64,000 nt of DNA from Pseudarthrobacter phenanthrenivorans Sphe3 (GTDB taxonomy: Bacteria; Actinomycetota; Actinomycetes; Actinomycetales; Micrococcaceae): positions 496,001-560,000 of the forward strand of contig NC_015145.1 in assembly GCF_000189535.1 (NCBI RefSeq). Direction: 5' to 3'. A program made the position numbers and the translations under genes. Positions within the stretch are counted from its first letter, which is position 1; each line of letters opens with the position of its first letter. This document shows, piece after piece, positions 58,018 through 64,000 of this stretch. The notes under the pieces were generated by a model. The model was not told the DNA's origin. It saw only the letters and a list, made by a program, of their open reading frames with translations, and did no database searches.

Positions 58018-58581
58018 ATGAAGAAGTCCACGAAAGTATTTGCCGCCGCAGCCGCCGGCGCCCTTGCCCTCACCGCCGGTGTGACGGCAGCCGCCAACGC
58101 CGGGGCCGGCCCCGCTTCAACGGCTGTCCCCGCCGCAGACATCCAGCCGATACCCGAGAACGTTGTGCAGCAAAACCGGATCTCCGTGGGCGCTTCGGCC
58201 AAGGCCGTGCAGGCCGCGCTTGCCAAGTGCCAGGCGGACATATTGCCGTTCGTCACAGTGGCGCTGGTGGACCGCTTCGGGACCGTGCAGGCGCTGCTGC
58301 GCGGAGACAACGCCGCTGAGCACACCATTGAGGCGGCCCGGCAGAAGGCCTACACCGCAGCCGCGTTTGGTGCCCCCACCAGTGAACTCGCCAAGCGGGT
58401 CAACGGAACCGGTCCCAGCATTGCCGACCTTCCCGGCACGCTCTTCCTCGCTGGAGGTGTCCCGTTGAAGGTAAACGGCGTTTCCGTGGCGGGCATCGGC
58501 GTCGGCGGTGCTCCCGACGGTGCCCTGGACGAGGCATGCGCGGCAGCCGGAGCCGATGCCGTCGCTGCCGCCGCTCAGTAG
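58018..58581 (+). CDS. Secreted GlcG/HbpS-like haem-binding family protein
   Basis: A 187-aa exported protein. The signal peptide is about 28 residues (FAAAAAGALALTAGVTAAAN), and the mature domain has the GlcG/HbpS fold: AAKAVQAALAKCQADILPF, VTVALVDRFGTVQALLRGDN, AEHTIEAARQKAYTAAAFGA, GVPLKVNGVSVAGIGVGGAP. HbpS in Streptomyces binds haem and senses oxidative stress through a kinase; the GlcG role is unknown. AAGGAAAA lies before ATG 58018. The kinase at 56555 is divergent, which may be functional. Confidence 0.88.
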   Translation: MKKSTKVFAAAAAGALALTAGVTAAANAGAGPASTAVPAADIQPIPENVVQQNRISVGASAKAVQAALAKCQADILPFVTVALVDRFGTVQALLRGDNAAEHTIEAARQKAYTAAAFGAPTSELAKRVNGTGPSIADLPGTLFLAGGVPLKVNGVSVAGIGVGGAPDGALDEACAAAGADAVAAAAQ

Positions 58582-58590
58582 GCTGGGCGC

Positions 58591-59277
58591 ATGAGGTGGT
58601 CCGTGGCCCTGTGTGTGGTCTCCTGCCTTGCCGTGTCGGTAACGGCGTGCCAGGCGGCGCCGAAGGAGGGGCAGCAGCCGCCGGCCCCTCCGCCGTCGGC
58701 CGTTGCCGGTCCTGAAACCCCGCCGCCAACCCCGCCGCCAACCTTGCAGCCTCCCGCTGCACCGGTACTGTCCGCAGCGGAACAGACACAGCTTGACCAG
58801 GAACTCATCACCGCCGCCAAAGCCAACGATGCGCCGCTGGTCCGGGAGCTGATTGCGCGCGGGGGCAACGTGAACGCCAAGGATGCCATCCAGGATTCCG
58901 CGTTCCTCTACGCGGGAGCGGAAGGTTACAACGAGGTGCTCACGCTGACCCTGGCCGCCGGGGTCGACGTCGCCAGCACCAACCGGTACGGCGGCACGGC
59001 GCTGATTCCGGCCAGCGAGCACGGGCATGTGGAGACGGTGCAGATCCTCATCGAGGCGGGAGTGCCGGTGAACCATGTCAACAACCTGGGCTGGACCGCG
59101 CTGCAGGAGGCCATCCTGTTGAACAGCGGCGGGCCGCGGCAGCAGGAGGTGGTCCGCCTGCTCCTCGAGGCCGGCGCAGACCCCGAGATCCGCGACCCCG
59201 AAGGCAGGACCGCCCTGCAAAATGCGGACCGCCTGGGCTTCGCGGGGATCGCGGCCCTGATCCGTTCCCGCGGCTAA
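58591..59277 (+). CDS. Ankyrin-repeat lipoprotein
   Basis: A 228-aa lipoprotein. The signal ends VTAC with Cys20, a Pro-rich tether follows (about 25-55), then about five ankyrin repeats (LITAAKANDAPLVRELIARG; GYNEVLTLTLAAGVDVASTN; HGHVETVQILIEAGVPVNHV; EVVRLLLEAGADPEIRDPEG). It would be displayed on the outer face of the membrane to bind protein partners. It is nine bases after the HbpS-like gene, so co-transcription is likely. Confidence 0.92.
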   Translation: MRWSVALCVVSCLAVSVTACQAAPKEGQQPPAPPPSAVAGPETPPPTPPPTLQPPAAPVLSAAEQTQLDQELITAAKANDAPLVRELIARGGNVNAKDAIQDSAFLYAGAEGYNEVLTLTLAAGVDVASTNRYGGTALIPASEHGHVETVQILIEAGVPVNHVNNLGWTALQEAILLNSGGPRQQEVVRLLLEAGADPEIRDPEGRTALQNADRLGFAGIAALIRSRG

Positions 59278-59301
59278 CCCTCCCAGGGCCGAGGGGGTTA
59301 G
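59274..59301. terminator. Bidirectional terminator overlapping two stop codons
   Basis: CTAACCCTC at 59274-59282 pairs with GAGGGGGTTAG at 59291-59301 (two-base bulge). The left arm contains the TAA of the ankyrin gene and the right arm contains, on the other strand, the TAA of the thiolase gene. It is a compact end shared by two convergent operons. Confidence 0.6.
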
Positions 59302-60491
59302 ACGGCTTCGAGGACGCTGACGTAGTTGGCGATGCCCACGCCGCCCATGTTCTGGACGGCCGCGCGGCGGGGGTTGGCCAACTGCATGGCCCCGGCGGTC
59401 CCGGACAGCTGCATGGCGGCGATGACGTGCTGCGACACTCCGGTGGCGCCCACGGGGTGGCCCTTGGCCTTGAGGCCGCCGGAGACGTTGACGGGAAGCC
59501 TGCCGTCCTTGTACACCCAGCCTTCCTCAAGTGCGCGGGCGCCTTGGCCCGGTTCGGCCAGCCCCATCGCCTCGTACATCAGCAGTTCGGCGATGGTGAA
59601 GCAGTCATGCACTTCGGCGAAGTCCAGGTCCTCGATTCCGACGCCGGCCATCGCCAATGCGCGCTGCCAGGACATTCGCGTGGCGTTGAAGGCCACCGGG
59701 TCGCGGCGGGCTGCCGGGAAGAAGTCGTTGGCCTGGCCGAAGCCGGCGAGCCGCACGGGCGCGGTGGCGCCGCTGGCAGCGGAGGTGGACAGCACGACGG
59801 CGGCAGCACCGTCCGAGACGGGGGAACAGTCAGTGCGGCGCAGGGGATCGGCCACCATGGGGTTCTTGTCCGAGACGGTGCGGCAGAACTCCTCGCCGAG
59901 ATCCTTCCGGAGCTGGGCGTACGGGTTGTCCACGCCATTGCGGTGGTTCTTGGCGGCGATGCTGCCCAGGACGTCGCCCAGGTTCCCGTCGGCGTCGTAG
60001 CGCTTCGCGTAGTGCTTGGCCACCTCGGCAAAGAGCCCCGTGAAGCCAGTGGTGGAGGCTTTGCCCGCCATGTCGTAGTCGGCGCCCAGCAGGCCGGCCC
60101 CCACCACGTCCGCGCCGGCGTGGGTCATTTTCTCAGCGCCGATCACCAGGACGGTCTTGGCGGTGCCGGCCAGCAGTGATTTTGTGCCCTGTTGGAATGC
60201 GGCCGAACCGGAGGCGCAGGCATTCTCCACCCGGGTGGCGGGAACGTTGGCAAGCTCGGGTGAGACCTGCAGCGCCAGCGAGGACGGGAATGCCAGGGGC
60301 ATCATGCCCGAGTTGAACTGGCCGAGGTAGATTTCGTCGATCTGGCCGGGCTCGATGCCTGCATTCGCAATGGCCTCGGTGGACACCTGGACGATTAGGG
60401 ATTCCAGCGTCTCATCGCTGAGCTTGCCGAACCGGCTGTGGCCCCAGCCGGTCAGCAGGACATCCTTGCCAAACTGTTCCTGCAGGCTCAT
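59298..60491 (-). CDS. Thiolase family acetyl-CoA acyltransferase (SCP-x type)
   Basis: A 397-aa thiolase with nucleophile Cys92 in [16 protein letters not shown] and the [17 protein letters not shown] block that places it with SCP-x-like thiolases rather than FadA/PcaF. The C-terminal [20 protein letters not shown], then NMGGVGIAN is typical. It cleaves 3-oxoacyl-CoA with CoA. It overlaps the CoA-transferase B gene by four bases and so completes a 3-oxoacid degradation route. Confidence 0.94.
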   Translation of the reverse strand: MSLQEQFGKDVLLTGWGHSRFGKLSDETLESLIVQVSTEAIANAGIEPGQIDEIYLGQFNSGMMPLAFPSSLALQVSPELANVPATRVENACASGSAAFQQGTKSLLAGTAKTVLVIGAEKMTHAGADVVGAGLLGADYDMAGKASTTGFTGLFAEVAKHYAKRYDADGNLGDVLGSIAAKNHRNGVDNPYAQLRKDLGEEFCRTVSDKNPMVADPLRRTDCSPVSDGAAAVVLSTSAASGATAPVRLAGFGQANDFFPAARRDPVAFNATRMSWQRALAMAGVGIEDLDFAEVHDCFTIAELLMYEAMGLAEPGQGARALEEGWVYKDGRLPVNVSGGLKAKGHPVGATGVSQHVIAAMQLSGTAGAMQLANPRRAAVQNMGGVGIANYVSVLEAV

Positions 60492-61183
60492 GCCGTGGCT
60501 CCTTCCAGGGTGGGTTCTGCGGCGGCCGCGTCATCCAGTGCGACGGTGAAGCCGGCCTCCGTCTTCTCCCGGATCTCCTCCACGGTGACCCCGGGAGCGA
60601 GCCGGGTCAGGGTGAGCTGCCGCCCGCCGTCGTCGTTCTTGTAGAGGTCGAAGACAGCCAGGTCGCTGACGATCCGGTCCACGCACGCCAGTCCCGTAAG
60701 GGGCAGGCTGCATTGCCGCACGATCTTGGCGCTGCCGTCCTTGGCATTGTGTTCGGTGAGGACCACTACCCGCGGGGTCCCGGCCACCAGGTCCATGGCG
60801 CCGCCCATGCCCTTGACCATTTTTCCGGGGATGGTCCAGTTGGCGAGGTCTCCGCTGCCGGACACCTGCATGGCGCCGAGGATTGCCACCTTCACGTGGC
60901 CGCCGCGGATCATGCCGAAGGACGTGGCCGAGTCGAAAATGCTTCCGCCGGGCAGGACCGTGACGGTCTGCTTGCCGGCGTTGATGAGGTCGGCGTCCTC
61001 CTCGCCCTCGTACGGAAACGGGCCCATGCCCAGCAGGCCGTTCTCGCTCTGCAAGACAACCCGGACGCCGTCGGGCAGGTTGTTGGCCACCAGTGTGGGA
61101 ATGCCGATTCCCAGGTTCACGTAGTCGCCGTCGTTCAATTCTTCGGCTGCAATGGCAGCCATTTCATCCCTGGTCCAGGCCAT
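60488..61183 (-). CDS. 3-oxoacid CoA-transferase subunit B
   Basis: A 231-aa subunit of a succinyl-CoA:3-oxoacid CoA-transferase. [16 protein letters not shown] is followed by the catalytic Glu47 in [12 protein letters not shown]. The start is ATG 61183 with AAGGAG seven bases upstream; a longer frame to 61336 overlaps subunit A and lacks similarity. It forms a heteromer with subunit A, encoded 31 bases upstream. PcaJ, ScoB and CatJ homologues share this signature, so the acid (acetoacetate or 3-oxoadipate) is unresolved. Confidence 0.94.
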   Translation of the reverse strand: MAWTRDEMAAIAAEELNDGDYVNLGIGIPTLVANNLPDGVRVVLQSENGLLGMGPFPYEGEEDADLINAGKQTVTVLPGGSIFDSATSFGMIRGGHVKVAILGAMQVSGSGDLANWTIPGKMVKGMGGAMDLVAGTPRVVVLTEHNAKDGSAKIVRQCSLPLTGLACVDRIVSDLAVFDLYKNDDGGRQLTLTRLAPGVTVEEIREKTEAGFTVALDDAAAAEPTLEGATA

Positions 61184-61214
61184 GGGGTGCTCCTTTTCGA
61201 TAAGTGATGCGTGG

Positions 61215-61946
61215 TCAGACGGCCAGCGGTTCGGACGGTACCGCAGCAGTGCGCGGCCGGACGGTGCGCTGTTCGATGTCCTTGGCCCTGCTGCTGGCCT
61301 GGACCAAGCGCTGGACGAAGACGCCGGGCGTGACAATGTGGTTCGGATCCAGCGCGCCCGGCTCCACGATCACCTCGGCCTCAGCGAGGGTCAGGATCCC
61401 GGCGGTCGCGACCACCGGATTGAAGTTCCGTGCGGTGTAGCGGTAGATCAGGTTTCCGTCCGTGTCGGCGGTGTGGGCATGGACAAGCGCGACGTCGGCC
61501 CGGATGGCGCGCTCCTGGACGTACGTTTCGCCGTCGAACTCCTCATGCGGCTTGCCTTCGGCCACCAGGGTGCCTACGCCGGTCTTGGTGTAGAAGGCGG
61601 GGATGCCCGCGCCGCCTGCCCGCAGTCGCTCGGCCAGCGTGCCCTGCGGCGTGAACTCCACCTCCAGGCGGCCGGCAAGGTACTGCTCGGCGAAGAGCTT
61701 GTTCTCGCCTACGTAGCTGGCAATGACTTTGCGGACCTGGCCGGCTTCGATCAGGATGCCCAGCCCTTTGCCGTCCACCCCCATATTGTTCGAGACCACG
61801 GTCAGGTCCCTGACACCGGAGTCGCGGACGGCGTCGATCAGGTCTGCGGGGATGCCGCTGAGGCCGAAGCCTCCAACGGCGAGGGTCATGCCGTCCTGGA
61901 GGGTGCCGGCGAGGGCCGCGGCGGGAGTGGGCTGGAGCTTTGACAC
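61215..61946 (-). CDS. 3-oxoacid CoA-transferase subunit A
   Basis: A 243-aa subunit with the family block [18 protein letters not shown] (23-40) and [23 protein letters not shown] 61946 is used because GAGGAGA precedes it; the frame extends upstream to 62099 across the operator region and is not coding there. It is the first gene of the CoA-transferase/thiolase operon, divergent from IclR at 62123. Confidence 0.94.
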   Translation of the reverse strand: MSKLQPTPAAALAGTLQDGMTLAVGGFGLSGIPADLIDAVRDSGVRDLTVVSNNMGVDGKGLGILIEAGQVRKVIASYVGENKLFAEQYLAGRLEVEFTPQGTLAERLRAGGAGIPAFYTKTGVGTLVAEGKPHEEFDGETYVQERAIRADVALVHAHTADTDGNLIYRYTARNFNPVVATAGILTLAEAEVIVEPGALDPNHIVTPGVFVQRLVQASSRAKDIEQRTVRPRTAAVPSEPLAV

Positions 61947-61972
61947 GGGCGTCTCCTCATTGAGTTCGTAGC

Positions 61973-61989
61973 TATCCACTTTGTGGACA
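61973..61989. promoter_or_regulatory. IclR operator 1
   Basis: TATCCAC-TTT-GTGGACA forms a dyad (six of seven arm positions symmetrical). Its centre lies about 35 bases before the CoA-transferase A start. It has the same arms as the site at 62093-62109. Confidence 0.75.
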
Positions 61990-62092
61990 GTTGGTCTGAC
62001 AGTGGACACTAGAAGGCAGCGGTATGGACTGTCAAGGCGCACCTCAAGCGGAAAATTCCCGTTTTCTACACTGTGGACGGTACACTGGAAGC

Positions 62093-62109
62093 TATCCATA
62101 TTATGGACA
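62093..62109. promoter_or_regulatory. IclR operator 2
   Basis: TATCCAT-ATT-ATGGACA, the same design as operator 1, ends 13 bases before the IclR start. Additional GTGGAC half-sites occur between the two (near 62012 and 62072). Paired sites, one per divergent gene, suggest autorepression plus control of the operon. Confidence 0.75.
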
Positions 62110-62122
62110 AGATGGAGGAAAA

Positions 62123-62917
62123 GTGAGCGGTTCTCCTGTGCAGGGCGCCCAAGTGGTCAGCCGCATCGCCGGATTGTTACGGCTGGTGGGGCGCAGTGCG
62201 GACGGCATGTCGCTGGCTGGCCTGGTCCGCGAATCCGGACTCACCCGGCCCACAGTCCACCGGCTGCTTTCATCCCTCGCGTCGGAAGGCCTGCTGGACC
62301 ACGATGCCGGCAGCGGGAACTGGGTGTTGGGGCCGGAAATCCTGTTGATGGGCTCGGTGGCGTCTGCCAGGTTTCCGCTTGAAGAGATAGCCCGGCCCAG
62401 CCTCCACCGGCTTGCCGAGGCCACCGGTGAGAGCGCCTTCTTCTCCATCCGCCGCGGTTCGGAAACGGTGTGCCTGCTCCGGGAGGAGGGGAGCTTCCCC
62501 GTCCGTTCCTTCGTGCTCCATGAGGGCGTCCGGTTCCCGCTCGGAGTGGCCTCAGCCGGGACCGCGATCATGGCCTTCCTGCCGGAGTCCGAGCAGGAAG
62601 AGCTGTTGGGCAGTTGGCGGGAGCATGCCGGAGCCTTCGCGGCGGGCCATCCGGAGGAGCTGGTGCGTGCAAACCTGGCCCGGACGCGCCAGGCCGGCTA
62701 CTCCGTCAATCCGGGACTGGTCCTCGAGGGCAGCTGGGGCATGGGCGCCGCGGTGTTCGACCCGTCCGGCCGTCCCGCCTGGGCCCTTTCACTCACGGGA
62801 ATCGAGCCGCGCTTCAAGCCGGAAAGGCAGGAGGAACTCGGCAGCCTGCTGATGGCCGAAGCCCACCGGATCACCCAGCAACTCGGCGGCGCGGCGAAAG
62901 GCGACCGGTCCCGCTGA
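62123..62917 (+). CDS. IclR-family transcriptional regulator
   Basis: A 264-aa regulator. Winged helix at about 12-60 (ADGMSLAGLVRESGLTRPTV, HRLLSSLASEGLLDHD), effector domain at about 80-250 (FFSIRRGSETVCLLREEGSF; RFPLGVASAGTAIMAFLPES). GTG 62123 follows GGAGGAA. Similar IclR proteins (PcaR/KdgR-like) control 3-oxoadipate or other CoA-transferase genes. The dyads in the divergent promoter are its likely targets. Confidence 0.94.
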   Translation: MSGSPVQGAQVVSRIAGLLRLVGRSADGMSLAGLVRESGLTRPTVHRLLSSLASEGLLDHDAGSGNWVLGPEILLMGSVASARFPLEEIARPSLHRLAEATGESAFFSIRRGSETVCLLREEGSFPVRSFVLHEGVRFPLGVASAGTAIMAFLPESEQEELLGSWREHAGAFAAGHPEELVRANLARTRQAGYSVNPGLVLEGSWGMGAAVFDPSGRPAWALSLTGIEPRFKPERQEELGSLLMAEAHRITQQLGGAAKGDRSR

Positions 62918-62942
62918 GTCCGCCCACCTTTGCCAGGGAACG

Positions 62943-62982
62943 ACGACGGCGCGCCGCCCCTTTCGGTGCGGCGCGCCGTCGT
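62943..62982 (+). terminator. Terminator after iclR
   Basis: A perfect 15-bp stem (ACGACGGCGCGCCGC with its complement at 62968-62982) and a 10-base loop. It is followed by GCTTCCTG, so the T-run is weak, but the GC-rich stem is very stable. It separates iclR from the convergent nadE. Confidence 0.8.
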
Positions 62983-63026
62983 GCTTCCTGAAAGCGGGAA
63001 ATTCCAGCGGCGCCTAAGCCGGATTC

Positions 63027-63881
63027 CTACAGCCCCGCGCGCGGCTCTTCGGGGCCCTGGTGCTTCCACCAGGTATCGAAGATGGTGACCGGGACCGTGC
63101 GCTTGTGCCGGGTGCGCAGGTACTTCTCTTCGATCAGGTTGGCCACGGATTCCGGGACGTCCCGGCCCTCAAGGTAGTCGTCGATCTGGTCATAGCTCAG
63201 GCCCAGCTCGTCCTCATCGGTCCGCCCGGGCTTGTCATCGAGCAGGTCCGCCGTGGGCACCTTTTCCCAGACGCGGGCGGGCGCGCCCAGTTCGGCAAGC
63301 AGGGCACGGTTCTGCCGCTTGTTCAGCCCGAACAGCGGCAGGATGTCCGCGCCGCCGTCGCCGTATTTGGTGAAGAACCCCGTGACGGACTCGGCGCCGT
63401 GGTCCGTGCCGATTACCAGGTAGTTGTGCTCGCCCGCCAGGGCATACTGGGCAATCATGCGGGTGCGGGCCTTGGTGTTGCCCTTGTGGAAGTCGGAGAT
63501 TTCGCTGCCCACCGTCTTCTCGAACTCATCCTCGAAGCCGTCCACAGCGGCGGAGATGTTGAAGGTCCATTCCGTCTTGGGCTTGATGAAGTCCAGGGCG
63601 GCCTGCGCGTCCTCTTCGTCGTGCTGGACGCCATAGGGCAGCCGCACGGCCACGAAGTTGGCCTCCACGCCCTCCGCTTCCAGCTCTTCGACCGCAAGCT
63701 GGGCCAGCTTTCCGGCGAGCGACGAATCAAGGCCTCCGGAGATTCCCAGGACGAAGCCCTTGGTATGCGTCGCCTTGAGGTAGTCCTTCAGGAACGTGAC
63801 GCGCTTGCGCACCTCCCCGGCGGGATCGATCCGGGGCTGTACGCCCATTTCCTTGATGATGCTTGCCTGGAGTTCGCGCAT
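63027..63881 (-). CDS. nadE: NH3-dependent NAD+ synthetase
   Basis: A 284-aa enzyme making NAD+ from deamido-NAD+, ATP and ammonia. The ATP-pyrophosphatase P-loop SGGLDSS is at 48-54. Later blocks include [40 protein letters not shown] and [18 protein letters not shown]. The start at ATG 63881 is chosen by the family pattern ([19 protein letters not shown] resembles E. coli NadE); the frame extends ten codons further to 63911. No glutaminase domain is present. Confidence 0.95.
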   Translation of the reverse strand: MRELQASIIKEMGVQPRIDPAGEVRKRVTFLKDYLKATHTKGFVLGISGGLDSSLAGKLAQLAVEELEAEGVEANFVAVRLPYGVQHDEEDAQAALDFIKPKTEWTFNISAAVDGFEDEFEKTVGSEISDFHKGNTKARTRMIAQYALAGEHNYLVIGTDHGAESVTGFFTKYGDGGADILPLFGLNKRQNRALLAELGAPARVWEKVPTADLLDDKPGRTDEDELGLSYDQIDDYLEGRDVPESVANLIEEKYLRTRHKRTVPVTIFDTWWKHQGPEEPRAGL

Positions 63882-63956
63882 GGTGATCAGCCTAGCCAGC
63901 GGTGTCAACAAGGCTCAAGCATCCACACCGGCCCGCCGCCACTAAACTGGAGTCCA

Positions 63957-64000
63957 TGACTTCGCCCAGTGACACTGCAGTGGATACTGCAGCCGCCCGT
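63957..64000 (+). CDS. Start of a gene cut by the window end
   Basis: ATG 63957 begins MTSPSDTAVDTAAAR and the frame is open to the last base. GGAG lies about seven bases upstream (ACTGGAGTCC). It is divergent from nadE. Too little is visible to name it. Confidence 0.4.

Overview
The window reads as chromosomal DNA of a high-GC Gram-positive actinobacterium, most likely a soil member of the Micrococcaceae (Arthrobacter/Pseudarthrobacter type). The evidence is strong G/C bias at third codon positions, many GTG/TTG starts, dense overlapping operons, an AzgA-type permease, TipAS-type MerR and IclR regulators, and an actinobacterial Asp23/AmaP cluster. The genus is inferred from gene content and style; no database was searched. 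I see no prophage, CRISPR array, insertion sequence or rRNA operon.

Region by region: (a) 0-7 kb is a histidine-utilisation block: APC permease, a 70-aa helix-hairpin-helix protein, an IclR regulator, hutU and hutH, with hutG displaced to 14.7-15.7 kb and no hutI in the window. A near-perfect 25-bp-stem palindrome separates hutU and hutH. (b) 7-15 kb holds small proteins, an FAH-family hydrolase, a tripartite tricarboxylate transporter (tctCBA) translationally coupled to a UspA protein, and the divergent CitA/CitB-type two-component pair that probably controls it. (c) 15.7-30.7 kb carries antiporter, purine permease, CopC, a flavoprotein fragment-like gene, tandem Usp, a LolA/RseB-like protein with an ABC exporter, an NlpC/P60 hydrolase, a DMT-zincin-CDF operon, a DsbA-like protein and a PolX-like PHP protein without polymerase domain. 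(d) 30.7-31.2 kb is a tRNA-Glu/Asp/Phe cluster with recognisable promoter and terminator. A 0.7-kb gene-free stretch with a 32-bp repeat array follows, then a secreted GH68 levansucrase. (e) 33.6-35.9 kb is a five-gene Asp23/AmaP envelope-stress operon. (f) 36-42.6 kb is an alpha-glucoside uptake locus: GH13 glucosidase, ABC transporter, small membrane protein and LacI regulator. LacI-type operators lie in front of both this locus and levansucrase. (g) 42.6-55 kb has exonuclease III, a valine-catabolic operon (mmsA, HIBYL-CoA hydrolase, mmsB, enoyl-CoA hydratase), a TrxR-like flavoprotein with a divergent XRE-cupin regulator, DedA, MarR with a divergent acyl-CoA dehydrogenase, an SDR and a TipAS MerR regulator. 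(h) 55-64 kb has cspA, a NarL-type two-component system, a GlcG-like secreted protein, an ankyrin lipoprotein, a thiolase/CoA-transferase operon with divergent IclR, nadE, and the first codons of a gene leaving the window.

The genes fit a catabolic generalist: histidine to glutamate, valine to propionyl-CoA, 3-oxoacids to acyl-CoA, tri/dicarboxylates and alpha-glucosides, each with its own local regulator. I found no clear undescribed defence or mobile system. The most unusual signals are non-coding: the hutU-hutH palindrome, the 32-bp interspersed repeat family, two short tandem arrays at gene 3' ends, and several operator-like dyads. The most unusual coding arrangements are the Usp coupled to a tripartite transporter, the polymerase-less PolX-like protein, and the Asp23/AmaP operon.
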